NCBI GenBank assembly: GCA_016927855.1
Contig: JAFGLV010000101.1
Location: 1-64,000, forward strand
Origin: Sedimentisphaerales bacterium
GTDB lineage: Bacteria > Planctomycetota > Phycisphaerae > Sedimentisphaerales > Anaerobacaceae
DNA length: 64,000 nucleotides
Reading direction: 5' to 3'
Shown: in pieces, positions 29,670-38,841 of the stretch
Layout of the letters: each line of letters opens with the position of its first letter
Numbering within the stretch: the first letter of the stretch is position 1
Program-made: the position numbers and the translations under genes
The notes under the pieces: model-generated
The model's input: only the letters and a program-made list of their open reading frames with translations
Database searches by the model: none
Told to the model about the DNA's origin: nothing

Positions 29670-30704
29670 ATGAGAGCGGCAGTCATTCGCGAACATGGAG
29701 GGGTGGACGTCCTGCGTGTGGAGGAGGTCCCGGAGCCGAAGCCGGCGGCCGACGAAGTGCTGGTGAAAGTCCTTTGTGCCGGCCTGAACCATTTGGACAT
29801 CTGGGTGCGCAAAGGCCGACCCGGCGCGAAGTTCCAGATGCCTCACGTAATGGGCTCGGATGCCGTCGGTGTAGTCGAAGCCGTCGGCGCGGAGGTCACG
29901 CACGTCAAAGCAGGCGACGAGGTCGTGATCTATCCGGGTTTGAGCTGCGGTCATTGTGGCGCCTGCGCGAGGGGGGAGCGCAGTCTCTGTGCCTCGTTCG
30001 GCATCGTTGGGTTCCAGCGGCCGGGCACGTTTGCCGAGAAAGTCGCGGTTCCGGCGTATTGCGTCTATCCCAGACCGGTGCACCTGAGCCCCGAGGAGGC
30101 CGGTGGCTTCGTTTTGGCCTACCTGACCGCCTGGCGGATGCTGATGACGCGCGCTGAGGTCAGGCCTGGCGACTGCGTGCTGATTCATGGTATCGGAGGC
30201 GGAGTCGCCATCTGCGCCCTGCAGTTAGCCAAGCAGGCAGGGGCCGAGGTCATTGTGACGTCATCGTCGGACGAGAAGCTGTCCCGCGCGCGGGAACTCG
30301 GCGCCGACCATACGATCAACTACCGAAAGGAGGACGTGGCCGGACACGCGCGCGAGATCACCGGTAGCAGTGGGGTGGATGTCGTCATCGACGCCGTCGG
30401 CGCCGCCACGTGGCCCATCGACCTGTCCGTGGTCCACAAAGGTGGCAAGGTGGTGCTCTGTGGCATCACGACCGGTGCGATCGCGGAGACGAACCTGCAG
30501 GCGGTCTACTGGAATCAGCTTACGCTCATGGGCTCCACGCTGGGCTCGATGGACGATCTGCGTCGGATGGTCAAGGCGGTCGAAGTCGGCAACCTCCGAC
30601 CCGTGGTCGACGAGGTCTTTCCGCTGAAGAAAGTGCAGGAAGCGACGCAGAAGATGGAGGATGCCAGGCAACTGGGCAAGATCGTGCTGAAAGTCTCGGA
30701 CTGA
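29670..30704 (+). CDS. Zinc-type MDR oxidoreductase (alcohol dehydrogenase-like)
   Basis: This 344-residue cytoplasmic enzyme of the medium-chain dehydrogenase/reductase superfamily shows the N-terminal GroES-like fold, HVMGSDAVGVVEAVG near 50-65, and a structural zinc lobe (CGHCGACARGERSLC near 92-106). The Rossmann domain has HGIGGGVAICALQLAKQAGA near 172, and the downstream DEKLSRARELGADHTINY pattern is that of NAD(P)-binding MDR enzymes. The usual catalytic-zinc Cys/His pair is unclear (CAGLNHLD near 38 keeps Cys and Asn/His). It could therefore be a quinone oxidoreductase-like enzyme or an alcohol dehydrogenase. The substrate cannot be named. It is preceded by a 122-nt gap with no convincing promoter. 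Confidence 0.87.
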   Translation: MRAAVIREHGGVDVLRVEEVPEPKPAADEVLVKVLCAGLNHLDIWVRKGRPGAKFQMPHVMGSDAVGVVEAVGAEVTHVKAGDEVVIYPGLSCGHCGACARGERSLCASFGIVGFQRPGTFAEKVAVPAYCVYPRPVHLSPEEAGGFVLAYLTAWRMLMTRAEVRPGDCVLIHGIGGGVAICALQLAKQAGAEVIVTSSSDEKLSRARELGADHTINYRKEDVAGHAREITGSSGVDVVIDAVGAATWPIDLSVVHKGGKVVLCGITTGAIAETNLQAVYWNQLTLMGSTLGSMDDLRRMVKAVEVGNLRPVVDEVFPLKKVQEATQKMEDARQLGKIVLKVSD

Positions 30705-30794
30705 GCACTGCGGCGATTGCGAGAACATTCCGGCGCCAGCGGCATATAGTCAGAAGCGAAGGTGCAGCGATACTCCGTAGGAAAGGAGGTCTGT

Positions 30795-31373
30795 ATGGCC
30801 GCGACAGCTTCGACAATGTTGCCCTTGGGGACGAAAGCGCCTGATTTCAGCCTGCCCGACACCACGGGAAAGACGGTGTCGCTCTCGGATTTCAAGGAAG
30901 CCAAAGCGTTGCTGGTCGTGTTCATGTGCAATCATTGCCCTTTCGTCAAACACATCCTGAGCGAGTTCGTCAGGCTGGCGAAGGAATACCAGGACAAAGG
31001 CGTGGCGGTCGTCGGGATCAACTCCAACGACGTGGGCAACTACCCGGCCGACCGGCCCGAGATGATGGCGCAGGTGGCCGGCCAGAAGGGTTTCAGCTTC
31101 CCTTATCTCTACGACGAAATGCAGCAAGTCGCCCAGGCTTACCATGCGGCCTGCACCCCGGACTTTTTCCTGTTCGACCGGTCGCGCAAGCTCGTCTATC
31201 GCGGGCAGATGGACGACAGCCGGCCGGGCAACGGTCAACCTGTCACCGGCGCCGACCTGCGTGCCGCGCTGGACGCGGTGCTCGCGGACCGACCGGTCCC
31301 CGAAGCCCAGATGCCCAGCATGGGCTGCAACATCAAGTGGAAGGCCGGCCAAGAGCCCGACTATTATGCGTAG
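30795..31373 (+). CDS. Thioredoxin-fold peroxiredoxin/redoxin-like protein
   Basis: This 192-residue protein opens with APDFSLPDTTGKTVSLSDF, the AhpC-TSA/redoxin entry, followed by VVFMCNHCPFVKHI, a CxxC (C-N-H-C) at the place of the thioredoxin active site. A cis-Pro region (CTPDFFLFD) near 130 is present. There is no signal peptide, so it is probably a cytoplasmic thiol reductant or peroxiredoxin-like enzyme. The ATG at 30795 is preceded by AGGAAAGGAGG, a near-perfect Shine-Dalgarno, and was chosen over an upstream in-frame ATG. A YHS-domain lipoprotein gene follows 34 nt downstream. Confidence 0.86.
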   Translation: MAATASTMLPLGTKAPDFSLPDTTGKTVSLSDFKEAKALLVVFMCNHCPFVKHILSEFVRLAKEYQDKGVAVVGINSNDVGNYPADRPEMMAQVAGQKGFSFPYLYDEMQQVAQAYHAACTPDFFLFDRSRKLVYRGQMDDSRPGNGQPVTGADLRAALDAVLADRPVPEAQMPSMGCNIKWKAGQEPDYYA

Positions 31374-31407
31374 GCCGGCAGATAGCACAATCATGAGGGA
31401 GATCAAA

Positions 31408-31758
31408 ATGAGAGCCAAGCTCAATTCTATTCGTGCCTTCGGGGTCGTTTCGAGCATCGTCGTGGCTTCGCTGCTGGCTGCAAGTGGCTGTGGCCAGGAC
31501 GAGCAACCGACGACCCAAGAGAGCCAATCCGAACAGGTCATGGGCCGTTCCGAGCAGATGGCTGCCAACGCCAGCGACACGGCTATGGCCGCCATCGAGC
31601 AGAAGACCTGCCCCGTGATGGCAGGCAATCCGATCAACCCGAACATCTTCGTTGAGTACGAGGGTAAGAAGGTCTATTTCTGCTGTGCCGGCTGTCCCGA
31701 GAAGTTCAAAGCCGATCCCGAGAAGTACCTCTCAAAGCTGCCGCAGTTCCAGCAATAG
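31408..31758 (+). CDS. YHS-domain lipoprotein (putative metal binding)
   Basis: This 116-residue protein has a hydrophobic leader ending in LLAASGC, a lipobox, then a low-complexity linker rich in Gln, Glu and Ser. The C-terminal 45 residues form a YHS domain: TCPVMAGNPINPN, YEGKKVYFCCAGCPEKF and DPEKYL. YHS domains occur in metal-handling proteins such as heavy-metal ATPases, and the three Cys here suggest copper or another soft metal. Metal identity is inference. ATG 31408 with GGGAG upstream is preferred to the ATG at 31393, and the long frame starting at 31144 is a shadow of the redoxin gene. Confidence 0.82.
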   Translation: MRAKLNSIRAFGVVSSIVVASLLAASGCGQDEQPTTQESQSEQVMGRSEQMAANASDTAMAAIEQKTCPVMAGNPINPNIFVEYEGKKVYFCCAGCPEKFKADPEKYLSKLPQFQQ

Positions 31759-32210
31759 CCCCCTGGGGCAGTCCAGGCATCCAATCTCGACCTGGACGGG
31801 CCCACTCGAAGACCTCCTTGTGGCTCGCACGGCGCCACGGGACGAAGACACCCAAGCCGGCGGGCGGAACGTGAAGTGACGCCGGACAGAACAGGGTGGC
31901 AATCGGAGGCCATCCGGCTTGCCGAACCGTCCCGGCCGGGCCTGCGTAAGGGTGCGTGGACTGTCCGGACGAACGCGTGGACCGGTGATCTTTGCCAGAT
32001 TTTACCGGTCTGGTTCTTGTCGGGTCGCCTCCAATCGCGTACACTGATGTCACAGACCGGGTGTGTGGATTGACGAGCCGTGCGGTGCTTGCCATCTTGC
32101 GAGACCCGGACGGCGACGCGTGGAGGACTGGTGGAAGAGGGGAGAAAAACACAGCCTCTTCCCACGGATGGTACAGGTAGGGGGAAAAACCGAGTATTAA
32201 GGATGCCGGT
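31759..32210. other. Intergenic region, 452 nt
   Basis: No convincing ORF is present in either strand. It holds a short C/G-rich hairpin just after the YHS stop, one promoter-like site (32017-32045), and a GAAGAGG/CCTCTTC stem near 32134-32161 before the next gene. Nothing else stood out. Confidence 0.5.
32017..32045 (+). promoter_or_regulatory. Putative sigma-70 promoter
   Basis: TTGTCG at 32017-32022 and TACACT at 32040-32045 are spaced 17 nt apart, about 165 nt before the HEAT-like protein gene. The match is moderate and was called by eye. Confidence 0.35.
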
Positions 32211-32681
32211 ATGAAGCTGGAAAAGAGGAAACCTTCGGGGAGGGAAAAGGACGAGGCTGCGATTGAACTGCTGGACAAGTTGCGGGAAAGGCTTTTTGCC
32301 GAAAACGTCTCCACCGCCAGACTGGCGGCCTTCAATCTGTCGTGGATGCAGGAGGACGGGCTCGATATTCTCAAGGAGGTGCTGTTCGGCGACTTCCCCA
32401 GGACCGCCAAAAAGGCAGCCGCCTACGGCCTGCGGAGCATGCAAGGCAGGATGAAGAAGATGGCCACCGAGGTGCTTACGGAGGGGCAAAAACATGCCGA
32501 CCGCACGACCCGTGACGCCTGTGCGAAAGCCCTGTTCCTGATGAAGGGAGGCAAGGGCGCTAAGCCAGCCCCGCGCGGCAAGCGGCGGCCGGGCAAACCG
32601 AGAATTCAGGAGTATCGTAAGAAGAACGGGCCCAGGTCTCAATCCCCTTGGAAGAGAACGTCTTCGGGACCTCGGCAATAG
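32211..32681 (+). CDS. Small basic, helical (HEAT-like) protein of unknown function
   Basis: This 156-residue protein is predicted almost wholly helical through residue 115, with HEAT-like helix pairs (LAAFNLSWMQEDGLDILKEV, AKKAAAYGLRSMQGRM, TRDACAKALFLMK). A strongly basic, Pro/Gly/Arg-rich tail (GKRRPGKPRIQEYRKKNGP) could bind nucleic acid. No signal peptide or membrane span is present. It is convergent with the DEAD-box helicase gene, whose stop is 62 nt away. I do not recognise a named family. An RNA-associated role is suggested only by the tail and neighbourhood. Confidence 0.6.
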   Translation: MKLEKRKPSGREKDEAAIELLDKLRERLFAENVSTARLAAFNLSWMQEDGLDILKEVLFGDFPRTAKKAAAYGLRSMQGRMKKMATEVLTEGQKHADRTTRDACAKALFLMKGGKGAKPAPRGKRRPGKPRIQEYRKKNGPRSQSPWKRTSSGPRQ

Positions 32682-32743
32682 CGCGAGTTCTCGGTCGGAT
32701 TCAATCCGTGCCTCGGCTTCGTCTTGTGCGGACGTCTCGCGGG

Positions 32744-34006
32744 TTACCGTCTGGGAGCCTTCCGCCGACGCCGACGGGACGGACTCGCCTTGCGGCCTTT
32801 GAACGGCGCTCTCGCGGTTGTGTGTTGCCTGCCTGTGGGTTTGTCAGCCGGCCGGGGATGCGGAATGTCCGATGCATTGTGAGTGAAGCGGTCGTAGGGC
32901 TCCGGCGTGAGCTTGCGGCCGATGAATTCCTCGATCTGATGAAGGTGCTTGCGTTCGTCCGGACTGACGAAGGTAATCGCGTCTCCCTTGGCGGCGGCTC
33001 GTCCGGTGCGTCCGATGCGATGGATGTAGTCCTCGGCAAACGCAGGTACGTCAAAATTGATGACGTGCGAAATCCCTTCGATGTCGATGCCGCGAGCGGC
33101 GATATCAGTTGCGACCATCACCTGATAGCGACCCTTCTTGAAACCGTCCATGGCACTCTGGCGTCGGTTCTGACTGCGTCCCGAGTGCAGCGAAACAGAG
33201 ACCAGACCGGCGCGAGTCAGCCTCTTGTTGATTTTGTCTGCTCCGTGCTTGGTGCGGGTGAAAACCAGGACGCTGTACATCGGCTTGTTCTGAAGCATGT
33301 GCAGCAGCAGGTCGGTTTTCAGTTCTCTGGGGACGAGATGAACGTGCTGCGTGACGGACTCGATGGGATTGCGCGGCCGGCCGATCTGGATGGTGATCGG
33401 AGATTTCAGGGCATCGCCGGCCAGGGTTCTGACTTCGGGCGAGATCGTCGCGGAGAACAGCAGCGTCTGGCGCCGCCTGGGCAAAGTGGCGATGATCTTC
33501 CGAACGTCTTTGATGAAGCCCATGTCGAGCATGCGGTCGGCCTCGTCCAGGACGAGCACCTCGATCTGCCTGAGGTCGACGGTGCCTCGCTCCATGTGGT
33601 CCATCAGCCGTCCCGGCGTTGCCACGACGACGTCGACGCCATGACGCAGAGCGCCGAACTGGCCATTGATATTCACGCCGCCGTAGATCGCCAGCGTTCT
33701 CAGGTCCAGGAAGCGCCCGTAGTCGAGCATGGCTTTCTCGACCTGCGCCGCCAGCTCTCGGGTTGGCGTAAGGACAAGCGCTCGGATCGTCCGTTTCTTG
33801 CGTGGCGGCTCGTGGCTGATGCGATTCAGGATGGGCAGCGCGAAAGCGGCGGTCTTGCCTGTTCCCGTCTGGGCGCAGCCGATGATATCCTGGCCCTTGA
33901 GGGCGGCCGGGATGACCTGTGATTGGATTTCGGTGGGAGCGGTGAAACCGGTCGCGAGTATGCCTCGCACCAGGGGATCGGACAGTCCGGTCGTCGTAAA
34001 GGGCAT
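32744..34006 (-). CDS. rhlE: DEAD-box ATP-dependent RNA helicase, RhlE-like
   Basis: This 420-residue helicase shows the Q motif (GFTAPTEIQSQVIP), motif I (AQTGTGKT), Ia (PTRELA), II (DEAD in VLDEADRML), III (SAT), IV/V (VATDIAARGIDIE) and VI (HRIGRTGRA). The helicase core ends near residue 350 and a basic tail follows. This order and the RhlE-type GFTAPTEIQ start fit the RhlE group, which remodels rRNA and mRNA in the cytoplasm. The start has AAGGA upstream. It is transcribed divergently from Rho across a 393-nt region. The symbol reflects the group, not proven orthology. Confidence 0.9.
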   Translation of the reverse strand: MPFTTTGLSDPLVRGILATGFTAPTEIQSQVIPAALKGQDIIGCAQTGTGKTAAFALPILNRISHEPPRKKRTIRALVLTPTRELAAQVEKAMLDYGRFLDLRTLAIYGGVNINGQFGALRHGVDVVVATPGRLMDHMERGTVDLRQIEVLVLDEADRMLDMGFIKDVRKIIATLPRRRQTLLFSATISPEVRTLAGDALKSPITIQIGRPRNPIESVTQHVHLVPRELKTDLLLHMLQNKPMYSVLVFTRTKHGADKINKRLTRAGLVSVSLHSGRSQNRRQSAMDGFKKGRYQVMVATDIAARGIDIEGISHVINFDVPAFAEDYIHRIGRTGRAAAKGDAITFVSPDERKHLHQIEEFIGRKLTPEPYDRFTHNASDIPHPRPADKPTGRQHTTARAPFKGRKASPSRRRRRKAPRR

Positions 34007-34313
34007 TTCCCAGTCCTTACAAGCACATATTCGAGGTTCGAGCAGACAGCGGGGTGATCGAGGGATGTACCAAGAGTGGTTTTCGAGGATGCATCCGGCT
34101 TCGCGCGAGGCGGTCCCTGAACAAGACCCTCACCCGCGCACGTAGAAACAACTGTCTTCACACTACCGGGAGCGTATCACAGTGGTACATAGATAGCAAG
34201 GATCTATGTAGATTTGAAGGATTCCGCGCCCAGCCCGGCGTGGTATGAGAGAGTGCCGACGGTGCCTTGGCTTGAAAACCGGCGCGCGGCACAGTTTAAG
34301 TGCATAGTAGGGG

Positions 34314-34341
34314 TTGCCACAGGGCGGCAGTATGCTATGAT
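34314..34341 (+). promoter_or_regulatory. Putative sigma-70 promoter for the Rho gene
   Basis: TTGCCA at 34314-34319 and TATGAT at 34336-34341 are separated by 16 nt and lie 58 nt before the Rho ATG. Both boxes match consensus well (each differs at one or two bases). The rest of the 393-nt divergent region (34007-34399) shows no further clear element. Confidence 0.6.
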
Positions 34342-34399
34342 ACGGGGGGTGCCTTTATCCCCATTGGTTTCCTTTGCCATTCCCAGGGAAGATTTTTCG

Positions 34400-35518
34400 A
34401 TGGCTGATTTAACGACTGGAGTATTGAAGAAGGTCAACAAGGACCAGTTCGCGATTCGGACGGGACAGCGTTCCTACCGGCGCGAGCCGGGAGAGGTGAT
34501 GGTCCCGCAAGCTATGAATCGCCGATTCGGGCTGACCGAAGGCGCGGCGGTTGCGGCACTGGTGGATCGGAGCCAGGCTAAGCCCAAACTGGTGTCTATC
34601 GAATCGCTGGGCGGCATGGCGCCGGAGGATTTCCGCCAGCGGCCGCATTTTGCCGACCTGGTTGCGCTCGATCCGTATGAGCGCTTCGATTTGGGTGCCT
34701 GCGGCCAGGAGAGCATGCGGATCGTGGACCTGATTGCGCCGATCGGCAAGGGGACGAGACAGTTGATCGTCTCGCCTCCCAAGGCCGGCAAGACCATCCT
34801 CCTGGAGCAGATCGTCCAGGCGATTCACTTCAGCTCGCCCGAGGCCCGGATTGTCGTGCTCCTGCTGGACGAGCGGCCGGAAGAGGTTACGCACTTCCGT
34901 CGAGCGGTCGAGGGCGCCGAGGTCGTCGCGAGCACCAGCGACCACACCGCCGACGAGCACTGTGAGCTGGCGGAGTTCGTCCTGGCTCACGTTCAGACCG
35001 AGCTGGAGTGCGGCCGCGATGTCGTCTTGCTGATCGACAGCCTGACCCGCGTGGGCCGTGCGTTCAACAACCGCACCCGCCGCCGTGGGGCGCCGCGAGG
35101 CCACACGATGAGCGGCGGCCTGGAGGCCGGAGTAATGGAAATCCCCCGCCGGCTGTTTGGCCTGGCGCGAAGGATCGAGAACGGCGGCTCCGTAACCATC
35201 GTCGCCACCTGTCTGATCGATACCGGCTCGCGCATGGACCAGTTGATCTTCGAGGAATTCAAGGGGACCGGCAACAGCGAGGTCGTGCTCGACCGTTCAC
35301 TGGCGGAAGCGCGGATCTTCCCGGCCATCGACATTCCCGCCAGCGGCACGCGCAAAGAAGCCAAGCTCTACGGTCCGGGCGAGAACAAGGGCCTGACGAC
35401 TCTGCGCCGCGTGCTGTCCAGCTACGGCCCGCGCGATGCGGTAGGAGCATTGTTCAAGCTGCTCAAGCAGTATCCGACGAACGCGGAGTTCCTGGAAAGC
35501 ATGAGTTCTCAGGGTTGA
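34400..35518 (+). CDS. rho: Transcription termination factor Rho (short, atypical RNA-binding domain)
   Basis: This 372-residue hexameric RNA-dependent ATPase keeps the core: Walker A SPPKAGKT near 133, VLLLDERPEEVT (Walker B region), LIDSLTRVGRAFN near 211, the Q-loop segment SGGLEAGVMEIPRRLFGLARR, and the R-loop SGTRKEAKL near 316. It begins directly at the cold-shock/OB domain (TTGVLKKV) and lacks the N-terminal helix bundle of E. coli Rho. The OB-fold RNP motif, GFGFLR in E. coli, is DQFAIRT here, so primary RNA contacts may differ. ATG 34400 has AGGGAAG at about 8 nt; the extended upstream frame covers the promoter and is not coding. HemW follows 6 nt downstream. Confidence 0.88.
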   Translation: MADLTTGVLKKVNKDQFAIRTGQRSYRREPGEVMVPQAMNRRFGLTEGAAVAALVDRSQAKPKLVSIESLGGMAPEDFRQRPHFADLVALDPYERFDLGACGQESMRIVDLIAPIGKGTRQLIVSPPKAGKTILLEQIVQAIHFSSPEARIVVLLLDERPEEVTHFRRAVEGAEVVASTSDHTADEHCELAEFVLAHVQTELECGRDVVLLIDSLTRVGRAFNNRTRRRGAPRGHTMSGGLEAGVMEIPRRLFGLARRIENGGSVTIVATCLIDTGSRMDQLIFEEFKGTGNSEVVLDRSLAEARIFPAIDIPASGTRKEAKLYGPGENKGLTTLRRVLSSYGPRDAVGALFKLLKQYPTNAEFLESMSSQG

Positions 35519-35524
35519 CGACCT

Positions 35525-36676
35525 GTGGGCACGTATTCGGAACCCCTCCGCACTCAAAGTCTGGGCCTGTACGTCCACGTTCCCCTGTGCGACGGCAAGT
35601 GCCGCTACTGCGGGTTCTATTCCGAGCCGGCGGCGAATCACGATCTCGACCGTTTGGTCTCGGCTCTCATCTCGGAACTCGACCGCTATCCTGCAGACAC
35701 GCCGGTGCAGACGGTCTATCTGGGGGGTGGCAGTCCCACGAGCTTGCCCGTCGGATCGTTGGCCCGCCTTCTGGAGGCGGTCGCATCGCGCTGGCCTGGC
35801 GCGCGGGAATTCACCGTCGAATGCAATCCCGGACAGACTGATGCGAGGATACTGACGGTATTGCGCCGCTTCGGCGTGAATCGGCTTTCCTTTGGCGTCC
35901 AATCGTTCCACGCCCAAGAGCTTCTGTTGCTGGGACGCCGGCACACCGCTGACGACGCCGTGTCGGCGATTCGCCTGGCCCAGGAGTCTGGGTTCGAGAA
36001 CATCGGACTCGATCTGATCTTTGCGATTCCAGGTTCCACCCCGGACGCCTGGCACCAGAACCTCCATCGGGCCGTTGCGCTGAACGTCCAGCACATTTCG
36101 GCTTACAGTCTCACCGTCGAACCCGGCACGCCTCTGCTGCAGGCGGTGCAGGCGGGTGAACTGGACGCCATTGACGAGGACACCGATCGTGCGATGTACG
36201 AGATGGCCATCGACTGTCTGGCGTCGGCGGGTTTCGTCCAGTACGAGATATCGAACTTCGCTCGCGAGGGTTTCGCCTGCCTGCACAACCAGGGATACTG
36301 GGATAACCGCTCCTACATCGGGATTGGCCCGTCAGCGAGCTCTTACGACGGGGGCAGCCGGACGACGAACATCGCGGATATCCGCCAATATGTTCGTAGG
36401 ATCGAGGCGGGTCAGTCCCCGGCCGACGAGTCTGAACGCCTCAACGACGAGGATCGCGTCTGCCAGACGGCTGTTCTGAACTTGCGCACACGAAAGGGCG
36501 TCGATCTGGCTGCATTCCAGGCGACGACAGGGGCGGATTTCGCGGAGGTTTTCGCTTCGCCTCTGGAGCGCCACCGACGCTTGGGTCTGCTCGAAATCGA
36601 AGGCGGAAGGGTGCGTCTGGCCCGCGAGGCGCTGGGGATCGCGGATTCGGTCTTGTGTGACTTCTCGAGTTTCTAA
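35525..36676 (+). CDS. hemW: Radical SAM heme chaperone HemW
   Basis: This 383-residue protein has the radical SAM cluster motif CDGKCRYCGFYS near 23-34. Three Cys in C-x3-C-x2-C, with Phe/Tyr where coproporphyrinogen dehydrogenase HemN has another Cys, mark HemW instead of HemN. The GGGSPTSLP motif near 65 and QSFHAQELLLLGRRHT follow as in the family. HemW moves heme to cytochromes and binds heme through a conserved His region. The start is GTG at 35525, 6 nt after the Rho stop, with no strong Shine-Dalgarno, so translational coupling is likely. The LepA start is just downstream, giving rho-hemW-lepA as one operon. Confidence 0.86.
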   Translation: MGTYSEPLRTQSLGLYVHVPLCDGKCRYCGFYSEPAANHDLDRLVSALISELDRYPADTPVQTVYLGGGSPTSLPVGSLARLLEAVASRWPGAREFTVECNPGQTDARILTVLRRFGVNRLSFGVQSFHAQELLLLGRRHTADDAVSAIRLAQESGFENIGLDLIFAIPGSTPDAWHQNLHRAVALNVQHISAYSLTVEPGTPLLQAVQAGELDAIDEDTDRAMYEMAIDCLASAGFVQYEISNFAREGFACLHNQGYWDNRSYIGIGPSASSYDGGSRTTNIADIRQYVRRIEAGQSPADESERLNDEDRVCQTAVLNLRTRKGVDLAAFQATTGADFAEVFASPLERHRRLGLLEIEGGRVRLAREALGIADSVLCDFSSF

Positions 36677-36686
36677 AGGACTTCGC

Positions 36687-38483
36687 TTGGATACGAGGTA
36701 CATACGCAATTTCTCCATCGTCGCGCACATCGACCATGGCAAGAGCACCCTGGCGGATCGGATGCTGGAGCTGACCGGCACGATCACCAGCCGGGACGCG
36801 AAGGAGCAATTGCTCGACGACATGGATATCGAGCGCGAGCGCGGTATCACCATCAAGGCCTCCGCGGTGACCATGCACTACCGCTACAATGGCCAGACGT
36901 ATATGCTCAACCTGATCGATACGCCTGGGCACGTCGATTTTCATTACGAGGTCTCCAGGGCACTGGCGGCCTGCGAAGGCGCCCTGCTGGTCGTGGACGC
37001 CAGCCAGGGCGTCGAGGCCCAGACCGTCGCCAACGCGTACCTGGCGGTCGAGACCGGCGTCGAGATTATGGGTGTCATCAATAAGATTGACTTGCCGGCC
37101 GCCCAGCCCGAGGTAGTCGCCGAGGAGATGGAGCACGTGCTGGGGATCCGCCGCAAGGAGTGTTTCAGGATCAGCGCGAAAACCGGCGCAGGCGTCAAGG
37201 ACCTGTTGGATGCGATCTGCGAATTGCTGCCCGGCCCGGAAGATCGCAGCGCCGAAACAACCAAGGCGCTCGTCTTCGACAGCCACGCCGACCAGTATCG
37301 GGGGGTCGTCTGCTACGTACGCGTTTTCTCGGGCAAGCTCAGGGTCAGGCAGAAGATCAGGCTCATGCACTCGGGACGCAGCTATCTCGTCACGGAGCTG
37401 GGACAGTTCCGTCCGGCCATGGTGCCGGTGGAGGAGCTCGGGACAGGCGAGGTGGGCTACATCGTCGCCAACATTCGCAACCTGGCCGACGTGACCATCG
37501 GAGACACCGTCACCGATGACGCGAACCCGGCCGACGCGCCGCTGAAGAGCTATCAGCCTCCCATGCAGATGGTCTTCTCCGATTTCTATCCGGGCGACAA
37601 CACCGAGTACTCCAAGCTCCGCGCCGCTTTCGAGAAACTCGCGCTCAACGATGCCAGCTTCTCGTTCAGCCCCCAGAATTCGCCGGCTCTGGGTTTTGGG
37701 TTCCGTTGCGGTTTCCTGGGCCTGCTGCACATGGAGATCATCCAGGAACGCCTGGAGCGCGAAAACGACCTCGACATTGTCCAGACGGCGCCGACTGTCA
37801 CCTACGAGGTCGTGATGAGCGACGGGAGGGTCAAGCGGATCGAATCGCCCAGCGAGCTGCCTGACCGGACGCTGATCCGAGAGCTGCGCGAGCCGTTTGT
37901 CCGACTGGAGATCATCACCAGCACCGAGTCCATCGGCGGCATCATGAAGCTGGCGGAAGCGCGCCGCTGCAAGCTCATCAAGACTGATTACCTCAATCCC
38001 ACGCGGGTCATGATGGAATACAAAGGCCCACTGGCGGAGATCGTCTACGACTTCTACGACCAGATCAAGGGGATTAGCCGGGGTTACGCGACGATGGACT
38101 ACGAGCTGACCGGCTTCGAGGCTACCCACTTGGTCAAGATCGACATCCTCGTCAATGGCCAGCCCGTCGATGCTCTCTCGATTATCGTCCACCGCGATCA
38201 TGCCGAGCAGCGCGGACGCAAGTTGGTTACCAAGCTCAAGAAATCCATCCCCAGGCACCAGTTCGAGATACCTCTCCAGGTCGCCATCGGCGGCAAGATC
38301 ATCGCGAGAGAGACGGTCAAGGCCTTCCGCAAGGACGTAACCGCCAAGCTCTATGGCGGCGACGTCACGCGCAAGATGAAAGTCCTCAAGAAGCAGAAGG
38401 AAGGCAAGAAGCGGATGAAGAGCATTGGCTCGGTCCAGATCCCCCAGAAGGCGTTCATGAGCGTGCTGGACACCAGCGATTAG
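36687..38483 (+). CDS. lepA: Elongation factor 4 (LepA)
   Basis: This 598-residue translational GTPase has the typical opening YIRNFSIVAHIDHGKSTLADRM (G1 as AHIDHGKST), the switch region ERGITIKA (G2), DTPGHVDF (G3), and NKIDLP (G4). The LepA-specific C-terminal region with GGDVTRKMK... and a Lys-rich end is present. The start is probably TTG at 36687, because AAAGGA lies 6 nt upstream and the length (598) equals that of E. coli LepA (599) almost exactly. A GTG at 36657 gives a longer form that overlaps hemW. LepA back-translocates ribosomes and promotes ribosome assembly or fidelity under stress. Confidence 0.94.
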   Translation: MDTRYIRNFSIVAHIDHGKSTLADRMLELTGTITSRDAKEQLLDDMDIERERGITIKASAVTMHYRYNGQTYMLNLIDTPGHVDFHYEVSRALAACEGALLVVDASQGVEAQTVANAYLAVETGVEIMGVINKIDLPAAQPEVVAEEMEHVLGIRRKECFRISAKTGAGVKDLLDAICELLPGPEDRSAETTKALVFDSHADQYRGVVCYVRVFSGKLRVRQKIRLMHSGRSYLVTELGQFRPAMVPVEELGTGEVGYIVANIRNLADVTIGDTVTDDANPADAPLKSYQPPMQMVFSDFYPGDNTEYSKLRAAFEKLALNDASFSFSPQNSPALGFGFRCGFLGLLHMEIIQERLERENDLDIVQTAPTVTYEVVMSDGRVKRIESPSELPDRTLIRELREPFVRLEIITSTESIGGIMKLAEARRCKLIKTDYLNPTRVMMEYKGPLAEIVYDFYDQIKGISRGYATMDYELTGFEATHLVKIDILVNGQPVDALSIIVHRDHAEQRGRKLVTKLKKSIPRHQFEIPLQVAIGGKIIARETVKAFRKDVTAKLYGGDVTRKMKVLKKQKEGKKRMKSIGSVQIPQKAFMSVLDTSD

Positions 38484-38717
38484 CGCTGCGTCTATCGCAA
38501 CGGGATGGTTATCGGGTGATCCGGCGTCGATCGGTTGGGGTTGCGAGGCGCGTTTCAGTTGAGTCCCGCGTGGCGCGGTTCCGTTCGAGGCAACCGCGCG
38601 ACGAAACGCACCGCGCAACCGCGACCGACTGACGCGTCTTCAGGCACCACCCACCGGACCGGAGGAGACGAATCCCCAAGGGTTTTGCCTAATTCTCTCG
38701 GAATGGCCGGAAAGTCC

Positions 38718-38745
38718 TTGACTTCTCCGTGCGAGGTGATATAAG
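38718..38745 (+). promoter_or_regulatory. Putative sigma-70 promoter
   Basis: TTGACT at 38718-38723 and TATAAG at 38740-38745 are spaced 16 nt. The site lies 96 nt before the exported-protein ATG at 38842. The rest of 38484-38841 shows no other recognisable element. Confidence 0.6.
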
Positions 38746-38841
38746 ATGCCTCGCATAAGGACCAGGGACGCAAGGGCGACGTGTGCACCTTGCAGGTCCG
38801 CATCGTGTTCATCAGACATTTGCATAAGGAGGAGGCAAAAG

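Noticed and set aside
31674-32678. Minus-strand ORF across the YHS and HEAT-like genes
   Set aside because: No leader, domain or ribosome binding site was seen, and it overlaps supported plus-strand genes.
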